64,000 bases of DNA from Gaiellales bacterium (GCA_036403155.1 DASWRM010000033.1:1-64000); one strand, 5' to 3'; positions 51,562 to 59,830 are shown, counted from the stretch's first letter. The notes: generated from the letters alone by a model not told the origin. Program-made: numbers and translations.

Positions 51562-51858
51562 ATGTCCGGAGAGCTTGACCGCCACCGCCAGCGCCACAAG
51601 GCCGCGACCGACGAGGCCGGCTCGGACCAGCCCGACGTCGAGGCGCATCGCCACCGCGCGCGCCACAAGTGGGCCGGCGACGAGGGCCAGTCGAGCGAGC
51701 CCGACGTCGAGGCGCACCGCCACCGCAGCCGCCACAAGTGGGCCGGCGACGAGGGCGAGAGCAAGGAGCCGGACGTCGAGGCGCACCGCTTCGTCGCGCG
51801 GCACAAGGCGGCCGGCGAGGATCAGGACACCGGCATGAACCGCATCAGCGCCCTCTAG
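51562..51858 (+). CDS. His/Asp/Glu-rich repeat protein 2, 98 aa
   Basis: AGGAGGAAC precedes the ATG. The 98-residue product contains three near-identical units of about 23 residues. Each has the core 'PDVEAHRHR' and then 'RHKWAGDEG' (the last one is 'HRFVARHKAAGED'). It is a paralogue of the 70-residue neighbour with the same unit. The codons of the repeats are also similar, which suggests recent expansion. No signal peptide or membrane segment. Function unknown. Confidence 0.7.
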   Translation: MSGELDRHRQRHKAATDEAGSDQPDVEAHRHRARHKWAGDEGQSSEPDVEAHRHRSRHKWAGDEGESKEPDVEAHRFVARHKAAGEDQDTGMNRISAL

Positions 51859-51875
51859 ACGGATCCTGCTCGGAG

Positions 51876-51909
51876 CGGGGCAGCCGCCGCACGGCGGTCG
51901 CCCCGTTTT
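51876..51909 (+). terminator. Rho-independent terminator after repeat protein 2
   Basis: CGGGGC/GCCCCG outer and CCGCC/GGCGG inner stems enclose a GCAC loop and are followed by TTTT. Confidence 0.8.
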
Positions 51910-51927
51910 CGTGGTCCCGAGCGCCCC

Positions 51928-52626
51928 TCAGCCGCGCCGCCGCCGGCGCGGGCGGAAGGTCTCCGCCTCGCCGCCACCGCCGCCGCCCTCGAGCACGTCC
52001 GCCAGCGACTCGAGCAGCCGCCGCGCCGCTCCGGCGTCGCCGTCCATCGCCTCGAGCCGCTCCGCGATGCGGGCCACCGCCGTCATGGCGGGATCCGCGC
52101 CGTCGAGCACCGAGCGCGCGCGCCGCGTCGCCTGCGTGAGGTCGAGCGCGATCGCCGCCTGGCTGGCGAACAGCCCCAGCAGATCCATCTCGGCCAGCGT
52201 GAAGGCCGCCTGCGCCGGGCGGTCGAGCACCTCGAGCACCCCGAGCGAGCGGTCCTCGTGCAGCAGCGGCACCGCCATGATTCCCTTCGGCACGTATCCG
52301 GTGTCTGCGGCGACGTCCTTTGCGAACCGCGGGTCCTCCCTGACGTCCTCGATCACCAGCGGCTGGCGGGTGACGAGCACCCAGCCCGCGATCCCACTGC
52401 TCGACGGAAACCGCCGGCCGATCAGCGTGTCGGCGCCGGTGCCGGCGACCGCCTCGAACACCAGCTCGTCGGTCCCCTCGTCGTAGAGGAAGATCGACGC
52501 CGCCTTCGCGCCGAAGATGGCGCGCGCCGTCTCGGCGACGGACGTCAGCAGCGCGCGGTGCGCCTCCTCCGCCGGCAGCACTCCCGCCGCCACCGCGGCC
52601 ATCATGGCATCGTCACTCACGGTCAC
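51928..52626 (-). CDS. GAF-domain protein
   Basis: This 232-residue protein is a single GAF domain ('AIFGAKAASIFLYDEGTDELVFEAVAGTGADTLIGRRFP', 'GIAGWVLVTRQPLVIEDV', 'IMAVPLLHEDRSLGVLEVLDR') with a C-terminal helical tail ending in poly-Gly and Arg. The GTG start overlaps the upstream subtilase gene by 14 bases. It is the last gene of a five-gene operon. No catalytic output domain is attached, so it may sense a small ligand and act on a partner. Confidence 0.82.
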   Translation of the reverse strand: MTVSDDAMMAAVAAGVLPAEEAHRALLTSVAETARAIFGAKAASIFLYDEGTDELVFEAVAGTGADTLIGRRFPSSSGIAGWVLVTRQPLVIEDVREDPRFAKDVAADTGYVPKGIMAVPLLHEDRSLGVLEVLDRPAQAAFTLAEMDLLGLFASQAAIALDLTQATRRARSVLDGADPAMTAVARIAERLEAMDGDAGAARRLLESLADVLEGGGGGGEAETFRPRRRRRG

Positions 52627-53449
52627 CCTCCTCCACGTTGGATGCGGTCGCGTGCAGGACGCTCTTCAGCTGAAACGGCGTCAGCTCGGGGTGCTTGCTG
52701 AGGATCAGCGCGCAGATCCCGGTCATGTGCGGTGTCGCGAAGCTGTTGCCGCTGCATCGGAGCGTGGTGCCGCCGACCCAGGGAACGTCCAGGTCGATCC
52801 CCGGCGCAAAGAACTCCACGGGCGGATTCGGGTTGTAGAAGAACGTGAGCGCGCCCGGCTGGTCGTGGCTCCCGACCGAGAGCACCGAGGAGAACCGCCA
52901 GGGGTAGCTCTCGACCGGCATGTTGTGGGCCGAGGCGACGATCATGGTGCCGTTGAAATAGGCGTCGTCGGCCAGCTCGTGCAGGAACTCCGAGAACTGC
53001 CGCTTCGTGGTCGAGAGGCTCATGTTGATCAGGTCGAACTCGTTGTCCACGGCCCATTCCAGGCCGGACATGAGCACCGGGCCGCTGCCGGTGTACCCGG
53101 CGCCGAGCACCCGCACGCTGGCGATCTCGCAGTCGGGGGCGATCGACCGCACGATCCCGGCGCATGCCGTGCCGTGCCCGCACAGGTCACCCTCGGTGTC
53201 CGGCAGCACCTCGTCCTTCTCGGGGTCGCCGATCGTGACCGCCTGCTGCACCGGGCCGACCAGCGGGTGATCCGGCTGGACGCCGCTGTCGACGATCGCG
53301 ACCCGCACGCCCGTGCCCGTGGCGCCGCCCCATGCCCATTCCCGGGTGATCCGCCTCGGCCATGCCGGCTGGCGCAGCGTCGCGGCCTGGTCGCCGGTCA
53401 GGCTCCAGGCGGGCAGTGGGTCGAGGGCATCGTCCTCCGCGTCCGTCAC
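52613..53449 (-). CDS. S8 (subtilisin-like) serine peptidase without signal peptide
   Basis: This 278-residue peptidase has the complete S8 triad: D54 in 'VAIVDSGVQPDH', H92 in 'CGHGTACAG' and S236 in 'GNSFATPHM'. The oxyanion Asn is N176 in 'VASAHNMP'. There is no signal peptide, pro-domain or membrane helix, so it is predicted to be cytosolic. It starts four bases inside the preceding small gene (ATGA overlap) and overlaps the GAF gene downstream. A regulatory role in this sigma-factor operon is plausible. Confidence 0.88.
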   Translation of the reverse strand: MTDAEDDALDPLPAWSLTGDQAATLRQPAWPRRITREWAWGGATGTGVRVAIVDSGVQPDHPLVGPVQQAVTIGDPEKDEVLPDTEGDLCGHGTACAGIVRSIAPDCEIASVRVLGAGYTGSGPVLMSGLEWAVDNEFDLINMSLSTTKRQFSEFLHELADDAYFNGTMIVASAHNMPVESYPWRFSSVLSVGSHDQPGALTFFYNPNPPVEFFAPGIDLDVPWVGGTTLRCSGNSFATPHMTGICALILSKHPELTPFQLKSVLHATASNVEEGDRE

Positions 53450-53697
53450 AGCCGGTCGCGGAGGTGCTCGACGAGCGCAGGGCTGGCCTCCACGCCGGCC
53501 CGCTCGAGCGCGCCCTCGAGATCCTGCAGCGCCTGCCCGCGGAAGGTCGCGTCGACCTCCGCGAGCGCCGCGATCTGGTCGATCGCGCGGCGTGTGGCAG
53601 GCAGCCGCGCGGCCGTCTGCACCCAGGCCTCCGGCACCTGCGGCAACGCCCGCAGCAGCTCTCCTATGCGCTCTTCGTCGTACATCTCATCCATCAT
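53446..53697 (-). CDS. Small helical protein between sigma factor and subtilase, 83 aa
   Basis: The 83-residue, Ala/Leu/Glu-rich protein appears entirely helical ('MYDEERIGELLRALPQVPEAWVQTAARLPATRRAID'). It overlaps the sigma-factor gene by 11 bases and the subtilase gene by four. The 'RIGELLRALPQVPEAWVQTA' start resembles short proteins that follow ECF sigma factors, where they may act as anti-sigma or sensor partners, but no zinc-binding anti-sigma motif is present. Confidence 0.7.
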   Translation of the reverse strand: MMDEMYDEERIGELLRALPQVPEAWVQTAARLPATRRAIDQIAALAEVDATFRGQALQDLEGALERAGVEASPALVEHLRDRL

Positions 53698-54247
53698 GAC
53701 GGCCGAGCGGCCCGTTCTCTTCCATCAGCAGCTCACGAAGTTTTCCGAGGCACCGCGAGATGCGGCTCGCGATCGTCCCGGACGGCAATTCCAGCGCGGC
53801 CCCGATCGCCGCGTAGCTCTCGTCCCGGCGGAAGAAGCGGTCGAGGATGTCGCGGCAGGGCTCCGCCATCGACGCCAGCGCCTCCTGCACGCTGAGCGCT
53901 TCGTCCAGCTGGTCGATCGTATCGTCCACCGCCGCCTCGACGGCCTCCGGATCGGCCGTCTCCCGCGCGCCGGCGCGGATCCGGTCGATGCACAGCCGGC
54001 GGGTCAGCTGGGCGATCCAGGGGCGCACCGCCTCGTCGTTGCGGAGGTCGGCGAGCCGCTCGTAGGTCTTGGCGAACACGTCCTGGAAGACATCCTCCGC
54101 GTCGGCCGGCGACAGCCGGTAGGCCTGCTGTGCGATTGCGAGCACGTACCGGGAGAATCGGCGGACGAGCTCCTCCCACGCGTCGTCCTCACCGGCCCGG
54201 CAGCGTGCGACGAGGCCTGCGTCCGTGATCGAGCTGAGTGCCGCCAT
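53687..54247 (-). CDS. Sigma-70 family (ECF-like) RNA polymerase sigma factor
   Basis: This 186-residue sigma factor has region 2 ('DAWEELVRRFSRYVLAIAQQAYRLSPADAEDVFQDVFAKTYERL', with the -10 binding 'RPWIAQLTRRLCIDRIRAGAR') and region 4 ('EPCRDILDRFFRRDESYAAIGAALELPSGTIASRISRCLGKLRELL'). Regions 1.1 and 3 are missing, as in ECF factors. The ATG at 54247 is used; a TTG at 54265 is an alternative. It starts 18 bases after the cyclodeaminase gene and overlaps the next gene, so it is the second gene of the operon. Confidence 0.88.
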   Translation of the reverse strand: MAALSSITDAGLVARCRAGEDDAWEELVRRFSRYVLAIAQQAYRLSPADAEDVFQDVFAKTYERLADLRNDEAVRPWIAQLTRRLCIDRIRAGARETADPEAVEAAVDDTIDQLDEALSVQEALASMAEPCRDILDRFFRRDESYAAIGAALELPSGTIASRISRCLGKLRELLMEENGPLGRHDG

Positions 54248-54265
54248 GGGTCGATGAAACCCCAA

Positions 54266-54802
54266 TTACCGCTCACTCGCTAGCATGGCGGCCGCCTGGT
54301 GAGCCCGGTCGACCAGCAGCCGCGCCTCACCGGAGCGTGCGTCGTCGGGCCGGCTGAGCAGATTGACCGCCACCAGATGGGCGCCCGAGCGCGTTGCCGC
54401 CTCCGCCAGCACCGCCGCCACCGTCATGTCGGCGTGGTGCGCCTGATCGCAATGGTGCGCCGCGTCGGCCGCGAGCTCGGCCACGTCGGCCGCGATGCGG
54501 GCCAGCACCAGGGAATCGTCGGCCGCGGCCGGCACCAGCGTGGCGATCCGCTGCTCGTCCCCCGCATCGAGCGCGGCGACCGCGCGCTCGTACGACCGCT
54601 CGAGCTGCTCGCTCGCCTGCCACAGCCGCGCCTCCAGCGCCGCCGCCTGAGCGATCGCGCCACCCGCCTCGGGCCAGACGCCGCGGGAGCGCCGGGCCGC
54701 CTTGACGACCAGCGCCGCCGCGAGCGCGGCCGTCGCCGCGCCGGCAGAGCCGGCGGCCGGGCTGCGCTCGTCGGAGCGAACCCGCTCCAGCAGCTGTTCC
54801 AT
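54266..54802 (-). CDS. Cyclodeaminase/cyclohydrolase family protein (FchA-like)
   Basis: This 178-residue all-helical protein shows 'RSPAAGSAGAATAALAAALV' near its N-terminus, the signature of methenyl-tetrahydrofolate cyclohydrolase/formiminotransferase-cyclodeaminase (FTCD-C). The length matches single-domain FchA. TAGACT lies exactly six bases before the ATG. It should act in folate one-carbon interconversion. It heads the operon that continues with the sigma factor; the functional link is unclear. Confidence 0.82.
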   Translation of the reverse strand: MEQLLERVRSDERSPAAGSAGAATAALAAALVVKAARRSRGVWPEAGGAIAQAAALEARLWQASEQLERSYERAVAALDAGDEQRIATLVPAAADDSLVLARIAADVAELAADAAHHCDQAHHADMTVAAVLAEAATRSGAHLVAVNLLSRPDDARSGEARLLVDRAHQAAAMLASER

Positions 54803-54808
54803 CCGTGA

Positions 54809-54814
54809 AGTCTA
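54809..54814 (-). promoter_or_regulatory. -10 box (TAGACT) of cyclodeaminase operon
   Basis: Six bases separate it from the ATG at 54802, an ideal leaderless layout. Confidence 0.55.
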
Positions 54815-54843
54815 AGCGTATGTGCGCCCGGGCACGAGCCCTG

Positions 54844-54865
54844 CTGCACCGGTTCTTCACCAGTC
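54844..54865 (+). promoter_or_regulatory. Weak PHO-box-like repeat before ppk1
   Basis: CTGCACC and CTTCACC are 11 bases apart, as in actinobacterial PhoP boxes (consensus GTTCACC). They end about 40 bp upstream of the presumed leaderless start. The first unit has two mismatches. Confidence 0.35.
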
Positions 54866-54893
54866 CGCAACAGCCGCTCCGCCGGTGCTCCAT

Positions 54894-54899
54894 TACCAT
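54894..54899 (+). promoter_or_regulatory. -10 box (TACCAT) of ppk1
   Basis: Six bases separate it from the ATG at 54906. Confidence 0.55.
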
Positions 54900-54905
54900 G
54901 GTCGC

Positions 54906-57005
54906 ATGAGCGTCGAGGATGTGACCACCGCAGCCGCAGACCCGGCGTCCGAGCCGCGGCTGCTGAACCGTGAGCTCTCGCGTCTGGACTTCGACCGCCG
55001 CGTGCTCGCCCAGGCGGCCGATCCGACGGTTCCGCTGCTCGAGCGCGTCCGCTTCTGCTCGATCGTGTCGTCCAACCTGGACGAGTTCTTCATGGTGCGC
55101 GTGGCCGGGCTGCTGCGCCAGGCCGGCGCGGGAGTGCCCGCCCGCTCGGCCGACGGGCGCACGCCACGTGCGGCGCTGGACGAGATCCAGGCGCGGGTGC
55201 ACGATATGTACGCCCTGCAGTCGGCGCTGTGGCGTGACGAGCTGGCCCCGGCGCTCGCGGAGCAGGGAATCATCGTCGGCGGCGTCGACGACTGCACCGA
55301 CGACGAGCTGACCGAGCTCACCAGCCGCTTCGACCGCGAGGTCTACCCGGTGCTGACGCCGCTGGGGGTGGGCCCGGGCCAGCCCTTCCCCTACATCTCC
55401 GGCCTCTCCATGAGCCTCGGCGTGTTCGTGCACGAACCGGAGAGCGGGGAGGAGCGGTTCGCGCGGGTGAAGGTGCCGGAGGTGTTGCCGCGGTTCCTGT
55501 CCATCGGCCGCCGTGGGCTGCTGCTTCCGCTCGAGGACGCGATCGCGCACTTCCTCTCCTGGTTGTTCCCGGGGATGGATGTCGCGGAGCACGTGGTCTT
55601 CCGCGTCACGCGCGACGCGGACTTCGAGGTGTCGGACGAGGCCGACGACCTGCTCGAGGCGGTGGAGCTGGAGCTGCGGCGGCGACGGTTCGGCGACGCG
55701 GTTCGGCTCGAGGTGGCAAGCACCGCCACGCCCGGGATGGTGCAGCGGCTCCAGGACGGCCTGGGCGTGACGGCGGAGCAGACCTACGCGATCGACGGAA
55801 TGCTGGATCTCGCCGACGTCAAGCAGGTGGCGGACATCGACCGCCCGGAGCTGCGGTTCGAACCGTGGGTGCCGGTGACGAGGGCGCGGCTGGCGGCATC
55901 GCCCCTCCGGCGCGAGCTGTTCGCCGAGGTGCGCCGCGGTGACGTGCTCGTGCAGATGCCGTACGACTCCTTTGCGACGTCGGTGGAGCAGTTCGTCAGC
56001 GCGGCGGCCAAGGATCGCGACGTGGTGGGGATCAAGACCACCGTCTACCGAACGAGCGACGATTCCGCCATGCTGCCGGCGCTGATCGACGCGGCCGAGG
56101 CGGGCAAGCAGACGGTCTGCCTGGTCGAGCTGAAGGCGCGGTTCGACGAGCGGCGCAACATCGAGTGGTCGAGGGCGATGGAGCAGGCCGGGGTGCATGT
56201 GGTCTACGGGTTCGCGAACCTCAAGATTCACGCCAAGATGACGCTGATCGTCCGCCGCGACGGCGAGCGGCTGCACCGCTACGCCCACATCGGCACGGGC
56301 AACTACAACGCCGTGACGGCGCGGCTCTACGAGGACTTCGGGCTGTTCACCGACGACGAGGCGATCACGGCCGACCTGGCCGACCTGTTCAACCACCTGA
56401 CCGGCTTCGGCCGGCCGCAGCGGTTCCGGACGATCCTCGCCGCGCCGTTCAACCTGCGCAGCGGGCTGACGGAGCGGATCCGCGCGGTCGCTCGCGCCGC
56501 GGCGGCGGGCGAGCGGGCGCGCATCCGGCTGAAGGTCAACGCGCTCGCCGACCCGGCCATCATCGACGAGCTGTACCGGGCGTCCCAGGCGGGCGCGGAC
56601 ATCGACATCGTCGCCCGCAGCATCTGCACCCTGCGCCCCGCGGTGCCCGGGCTGTCCGAGACGATCCGCGTGCGAAGCATCGTCGGGCGGTTCCTGGAGC
56701 ACAGCCGCGTGTTCGGATTCGAGGCCGGCGACGCCGAGGACTACTACATCGGCAGCGCCGACCTGCTGCCGCGCAACCTCGACCATCGCATCGAGGTGCT
56801 GGCGCCGGTGAAGGACGGCCGCCTCCGCGAGGAGCTGTCGAGCGTGCTGGACGTCCTGTTCTCCGACGACACCGCCTGGAGCCTGGGACCGGACGGCTCG
56901 TGGACACGCTCGCTGCCGGACGGCGGCCGCGACCGCAGCACCCACCGGGTGCTGATGCGGCGCGCCCGTCTCCGTGCCCGCCGCTCGGGCGCGGCCCGCA
57001 CCTAG
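54906..57005 (+). CDS. ppk1: Polyphosphate kinase 1
   Basis: This 699-residue enzyme is full length for PPK1. It has the N-terminal 'LLNRELSRLDFDRRVLAQA', 'FCSIVSSNLDEFFMVRVAGL', and the two catalytic histidines H442 ('NLKIHAKMTLIVRR') and H627 ('PRNLDHRIEVL'), equivalent to H435 and H592 of the E. coli enzyme. It makes long-chain polyphosphate from ATP. TACCAT lies exactly six bases before the ATG. A ppx gene follows 64 bases downstream, with SixA-like, CYTH-CHAD and PilZ genes beyond. Confidence 0.96.
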   Translation: MSVEDVTTAAADPASEPRLLNRELSRLDFDRRVLAQAADPTVPLLERVRFCSIVSSNLDEFFMVRVAGLLRQAGAGVPARSADGRTPRAALDEIQARVHDMYALQSALWRDELAPALAEQGIIVGGVDDCTDDELTELTSRFDREVYPVLTPLGVGPGQPFPYISGLSMSLGVFVHEPESGEERFARVKVPEVLPRFLSIGRRGLLLPLEDAIAHFLSWLFPGMDVAEHVVFRVTRDADFEVSDEADDLLEAVELELRRRRFGDAVRLEVASTATPGMVQRLQDGLGVTAEQTYAIDGMLDLADVKQVADIDRPELRFEPWVPVTRARLAASPLRRELFAEVRRGDVLVQMPYDSFATSVEQFVSAAAKDRDVVGIKTTVYRTSDDSAMLPALIDAAEAGKQTVCLVELKARFDERRNIEWSRAMEQAGVHVVYGFANLKIHAKMTLIVRRDGERLHRYAHIGTGNYNAVTARLYEDFGLFTDDEAITADLADLFNHLTGFGRPQRFRTILAAPFNLRSGLTERIRAVARAAAAGERARIRLKVNALADPAIIDELYRASQAGADIDIVARSICTLRPAVPGLSETIRVRSIVGRFLEHSRVFGFEAGDAEDYYIGSADLLPRNLDHRIEVLAPVKDGRLREELSSVLDVLFSDDTAWSLGPDGSWTRSLPDGGRDRSTHRVLMRRARLRARRSGAART

Positions 57006-57011
57006 CACGGC

Positions 57012-57033
57012 GTTCACCGAACCTTCACCAGGG
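57012..57033 (+). promoter_or_regulatory. PHO box (direct repeat) upstream of ppx
   Basis: GTTCACCGAAC and CTTCACCAGGG are two adjacent 11-base units with the GTTCACC-type core that PhoP binds in Streptomyces and relatives. They lie 36-58 bases upstream of the ppx ATG. Confidence 0.6.
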
Positions 57034-57069
57034 TGACACCGCGTGTGCCTTCGGGCGTCCGAGGTGGGT

Positions 57070-57969
57070 ATGAGAATCCCCATGATGAAGGTCGGCATCA
57101 TCGACGTCGGGTCGAACACCGTTCGCCTGCTCGTGGCGCAGCGCGGCCCGGGCGGGGCGCTGTATGCGCTGCGCGAGGAGCGGCGGCAGGTAGGCCTGGG
57201 CGAGACCATCGAGCGGCGGGGGCGGATCACCGAGGGCAAGCTCGCCGAGACGGCGCGCACGGCCCGCGGCTATGCCAAGCTCGCGCGCAACGCGGGCTGC
57301 GAGCGGCTCGAGGTCGCCGTCACGGCCCCGGGGCGCCAGAGCGGGAACGCGGGTGACCTGCTGCGGGCGCTGCGCGACGCCGTCGGCGTCGTGCCGGAGG
57401 TGCTGTCCGCCGAGGCTGAGGGACGGCTCGCGTACGTCGGGGCGGTATCGGCGGCGGAGGATCTCCGGGGCATGATCGCGGTGTGCGACGTGGGAGGCGG
57501 ATCGACCGAGGTCGCGTTCGGCGGGTCGTCACGGGAGCCCGACTGGGTCGACTCGGTGGACATCGGGTCGCTGCGCCTGAGCAGCCGCTTCTTCCCCGAC
57601 GGCGAGGGCGACGAGCGGGCCATCGGCGCCGCGCGTGATGAGGTTCGGCGCCACCTCGAGCACATCGGCGCCGCGGCTCCCGACGCGGCGCTCGCGACGG
57701 GTGGCAGCGCGCGCGCCCTGCGCAAGCTGATCGGCTGGACGCTCGGAGCGGCCGAGCTCGACGGGGCGATCGGGATGCTCGCTGGCCGCTCAGCCGCCAA
57801 GATCTCGCGGAAGTACGGGGTCGAGCCGCGCCGGGCCCGCACGCTGCTCGCCGGCGCGGTGATCCTCGCCGAGGTCCAGGCCCGACTGGGCGTGCCGTTC
57901 GCGGTCGCCCGCGGCGGGCTCCGGGAGGGGCTCGCCGCCGAGCTGCTCGCCGAGCCGGCCGCGGCGTAG
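57070..57969 (+). CDS. ppx: Exopolyphosphatase / Ppx-GppA family phosphatase
   Basis: This 299-residue protein is an actin-fold (ASKHA) phosphatase with 'VGIIDVGSNTVRLLVAQ' (phosphate 1), 'VCDVGGGSTEVAFG' (phosphate 2) and 'LATGGSARALRKL'. It is the short, two-domain form usual in actinobacteria. I chose the ATG at 57070 with GAGGTGG just upstream; ATGs at 57082 and 57085 are also possible. It follows ppk1 by 64 bases, with a PHO box in between, and would degrade polyphosphate or hydrolyse pppGpp. Confidence 0.9.
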   Translation: MRIPMMKVGIIDVGSNTVRLLVAQRGPGGALYALREERRQVGLGETIERRGRITEGKLAETARTARGYAKLARNAGCERLEVAVTAPGRQSGNAGDLLRALRDAVGVVPEVLSAEAEGRLAYVGAVSAAEDLRGMIAVCDVGGGSTEVAFGGSSREPDWVDSVDIGSLRLSSRFFPDGEGDERAIGAARDEVRRHLEHIGAAAPDAALATGGSARALRKLIGWTLGAAELDGAIGMLAGRSAAKISRKYGVEPRRARTLLAGAVILAEVQARLGVPFAVARGGLREGLAAELLAEPAAA

Positions 57970-57977
57970 CACCGGCT

Positions 57978-58391
57978 TCAGGTGGTCAGATACTCGACCG
58001 GCACCAGCCCGTCGCCGTCCAGCACCCAGACCGAGCCCTTCTTCGCCTCGCGGCCGGGCCCGACGAGCGCGGCGATCACGTCTCCGTGAGTGCAGGCGAC
58101 CGCCGTCTCGTCCAGTGAGGCGAGCAGCGCGCGCACATCGTCCGCGGCGGTGCCCTCGCCCAGGTCGTCGCGCTGCTCCACGGCCACGCCCAGCCGTGCC
58201 GCAAGCGGCTCGACGGTCTGCACGCAGCGGGTGAACGGGCTGCTGAATACCCGGCGGACGGGATAGCCGGAGAGCAGATCGGGCAGGCGGGCTGCTTGGC
58301 GGCGGCCCTTGCCGTCCAGTGGCCGGAGGCGGTCATCGCCGCCGCTCGCGCCGCGTCTCCCGGCGCGGCCGTGCCGCACGAGCAGGATCAC
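57978..58391 (-). CDS. SixA-like phosphohistidine phosphatase (histidine phosphatase superfamily)
   Basis: This 137-residue protein has the phosphohistidine motif RHG in 'ILLVRHGRAGRRG'. The SixA-type 'RPLDGKGRRQAARL' and 'VFSSPFTRCVQTVEPLA' follow, and the second catalytic His is in 'VACTHGDVIAAL'. The start GTG shares four bases (GTGA) with the stop of the CYTH-CHAD gene, so the two are co-translated. The length matches SixA. It is convergent with ppx. Confidence 0.88.
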   Translation of the reverse strand: MILLVRHGRAGRRGASGGDDRLRPLDGKGRRQAARLPDLLSGYPVRRVFSSPFTRCVQTVEPLAARLGVAVEQRDDLGEGTAADDVRALLASLDETAVACTHGDVIAALVGPGREAKKGSVWVLDGDGLVPVEYLTT

Positions 58392-59824
58392 GACCAGGCC
58401 GCGCTCCCACGCTTCTCGAGCGTCCGCCAGGCGTCCGGAAACTCGGCGCGGCGCTGCGCACGCCGGGCACGCTGCCGGGCGACCACGAGATCGGCCGCCG
58501 CGGCGGCGCGCGGCTGGGCGATCTCGGCCAGGTCTCGCATCGCCTGCTCGGCGACGTGCGCGTCCTGGTGCTCGCCGAGCACGTCCTGGACGCGCTTGGC
58601 GGCGGACACGAACCGCGTCGCCTTGCGCCCGCGCCCCAGCTCGGCCAGCTCGGCGGCGTAGCGGGCGTGCTTGACCGTCTTTCGCACCTCGTGGAGCTGC
58701 TCGTCCGCCGGCTGCTCGCCGAGCCCGCGCACCTCGCGCCGCAGGGCGCGGAACTCCTTCGCCGCGATCTGCTGCAGCGTGGTGCCGGTTGTGCGGGCCG
58801 GGGGAGCGGTCAGCTCGGCCTCGAGCCGGTCGAGCAGCCGCATGTACCTGGCGGAGGCGAGATCGCCCAGCATCTCGGCCCGGGCCGCGTCCCGCCGGGC
58901 GACGAGCGTCGGCAGCAGCGACTCGACGGCCTCGCGGTCGCGCGGATCCAGGCCGGCGGCGTCGCGGCGCAGGTGGTCCAGCAGGACGTCGAGATCGCGA
59001 ACCGCGCCGAGCGCGCCTCCCGCCCATGCCAGCTCGGAGCGCAGCTCCTTCACCCAGCGGCGCTCGAGCAGGGGAGCGCCCGCGCGGAGCAGCGCGCGCA
59101 TTCGCCGGATGGCCACGCGGTGCCCGTGGAGGTGCTCGGGATCGCTGCCCAGCCGCGTCCCGGGGTCGTTGACCAGGATCTCGCGATACTGCGCCTGGAG
59201 CATCGCGGCCAGCTGCCGCACGGGTCGCGCGGCGCGGCGCGGGGGCTGCGGGCCCGCGGGCAGGAGCCCGAGCGCGCGGACGAGCTTCGGCCGTCCGTCG
59301 CTGTCCCTGGCGCCCGCGCCCCGCAAGACGTGCTCGATCTGCGCCAGCGAGCCGCCGTCACCGTCCACCAGCTCCACCTCGACCTCGCTCATGCGGCTGA
59401 CCGCGGCTCCGCGTGCCGTGACCCGCACCTCGTCCATCAGCACCTCGGCGAGGTCGCGCCCATGCTCGCGCACCACCAGCCCGTGGCGGCGCGTGACGAG
59501 CGTGGCCGCGGGTCGCACGGGCCTGCCCCGGGTGACCGCCGGCAGCAGGTCGATGAACGCCTGGGGCACCAGGCGCGGCGATCCTTCCAGCTGGAGCTCC
59601 AGGCGGCCATCCTCCGCCGGCAGCTTGAGCTGCCAGGCGCCGGCACCGCGCTCGGCGCGGTAGCGAAGCGTGATCCCGCAGGCCGCGAGCCGGTGGTCAG
59701 GCGTGTCGTGGTACGTCGACGAGAAGCGGCGAGCCTCGATCGGCCGGCCCAGCTCTGCCGGCAGGGCGAACCCCGCACCGGCGCGGAGCTTGATCTCGCG
59801 TTCGACGGTCTGCTTCATCGCCAC
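58388..59824 (-). CDS. CYTH-CHAD domain protein, polyphosphate-binding
   Basis: This 478-residue protein has an N-terminal CYTH (triphosphate tunnel) domain with the EXEXK motif 'VEREIKLRAGAGF'. The strand 'GITLRYRAERGAGAWQLKLP' follows, and then a C-terminal CHAD domain with conserved His/Arg pairs ('LHGHRVAIRRMRALLRAG', 'LHEVRKTVKHARYAAEL'). CHAD domains bind polyphosphate granules and CYTH domains act on triphosphate or polyphosphate. The GTG start has TAGACT exactly six bases upstream. It lies in the polyphosphate island, sharing an operon with sixA-like. Confidence 0.9.
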   Translation of the reverse strand: MAMKQTVEREIKLRAGAGFALPAELGRPIEARRFSSTYHDTPDHRLAACGITLRYRAERGAGAWQLKLPAEDGRLELQLEGSPRLVPQAFIDLLPAVTRGRPVRPAATLVTRRHGLVVREHGRDLAEVLMDEVRVTARGAAVSRMSEVEVELVDGDGGSLAQIEHVLRGAGARDSDGRPKLVRALGLLPAGPQPPRRAARPVRQLAAMLQAQYREILVNDPGTRLGSDPEHLHGHRVAIRRMRALLRAGAPLLERRWVKELRSELAWAGGALGAVRDLDVLLDHLRRDAAGLDPRDREAVESLLPTLVARRDAARAEMLGDLASARYMRLLDRLEAELTAPPARTTGTTLQQIAAKEFRALRREVRGLGEQPADEQLHEVRKTVKHARYAAELAELGRGRKATRFVSAAKRVQDVLGEHQDAHVAEQAMRDLAEIAQPRAAAAADLVVARQRARRAQRRAEFPDAWRTLEKRGSAAWS

Positions 59825-59830
59825 AGTCGA

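Noticed and set aside
51194-51858. Reading the DVEAHRHR proteins as ribosomal peptide (RiPP) precursors
   Set aside because: No leader/core division, Cys, Ser or Thr-rich core is seen, and no modification enzyme gene is adjacent.
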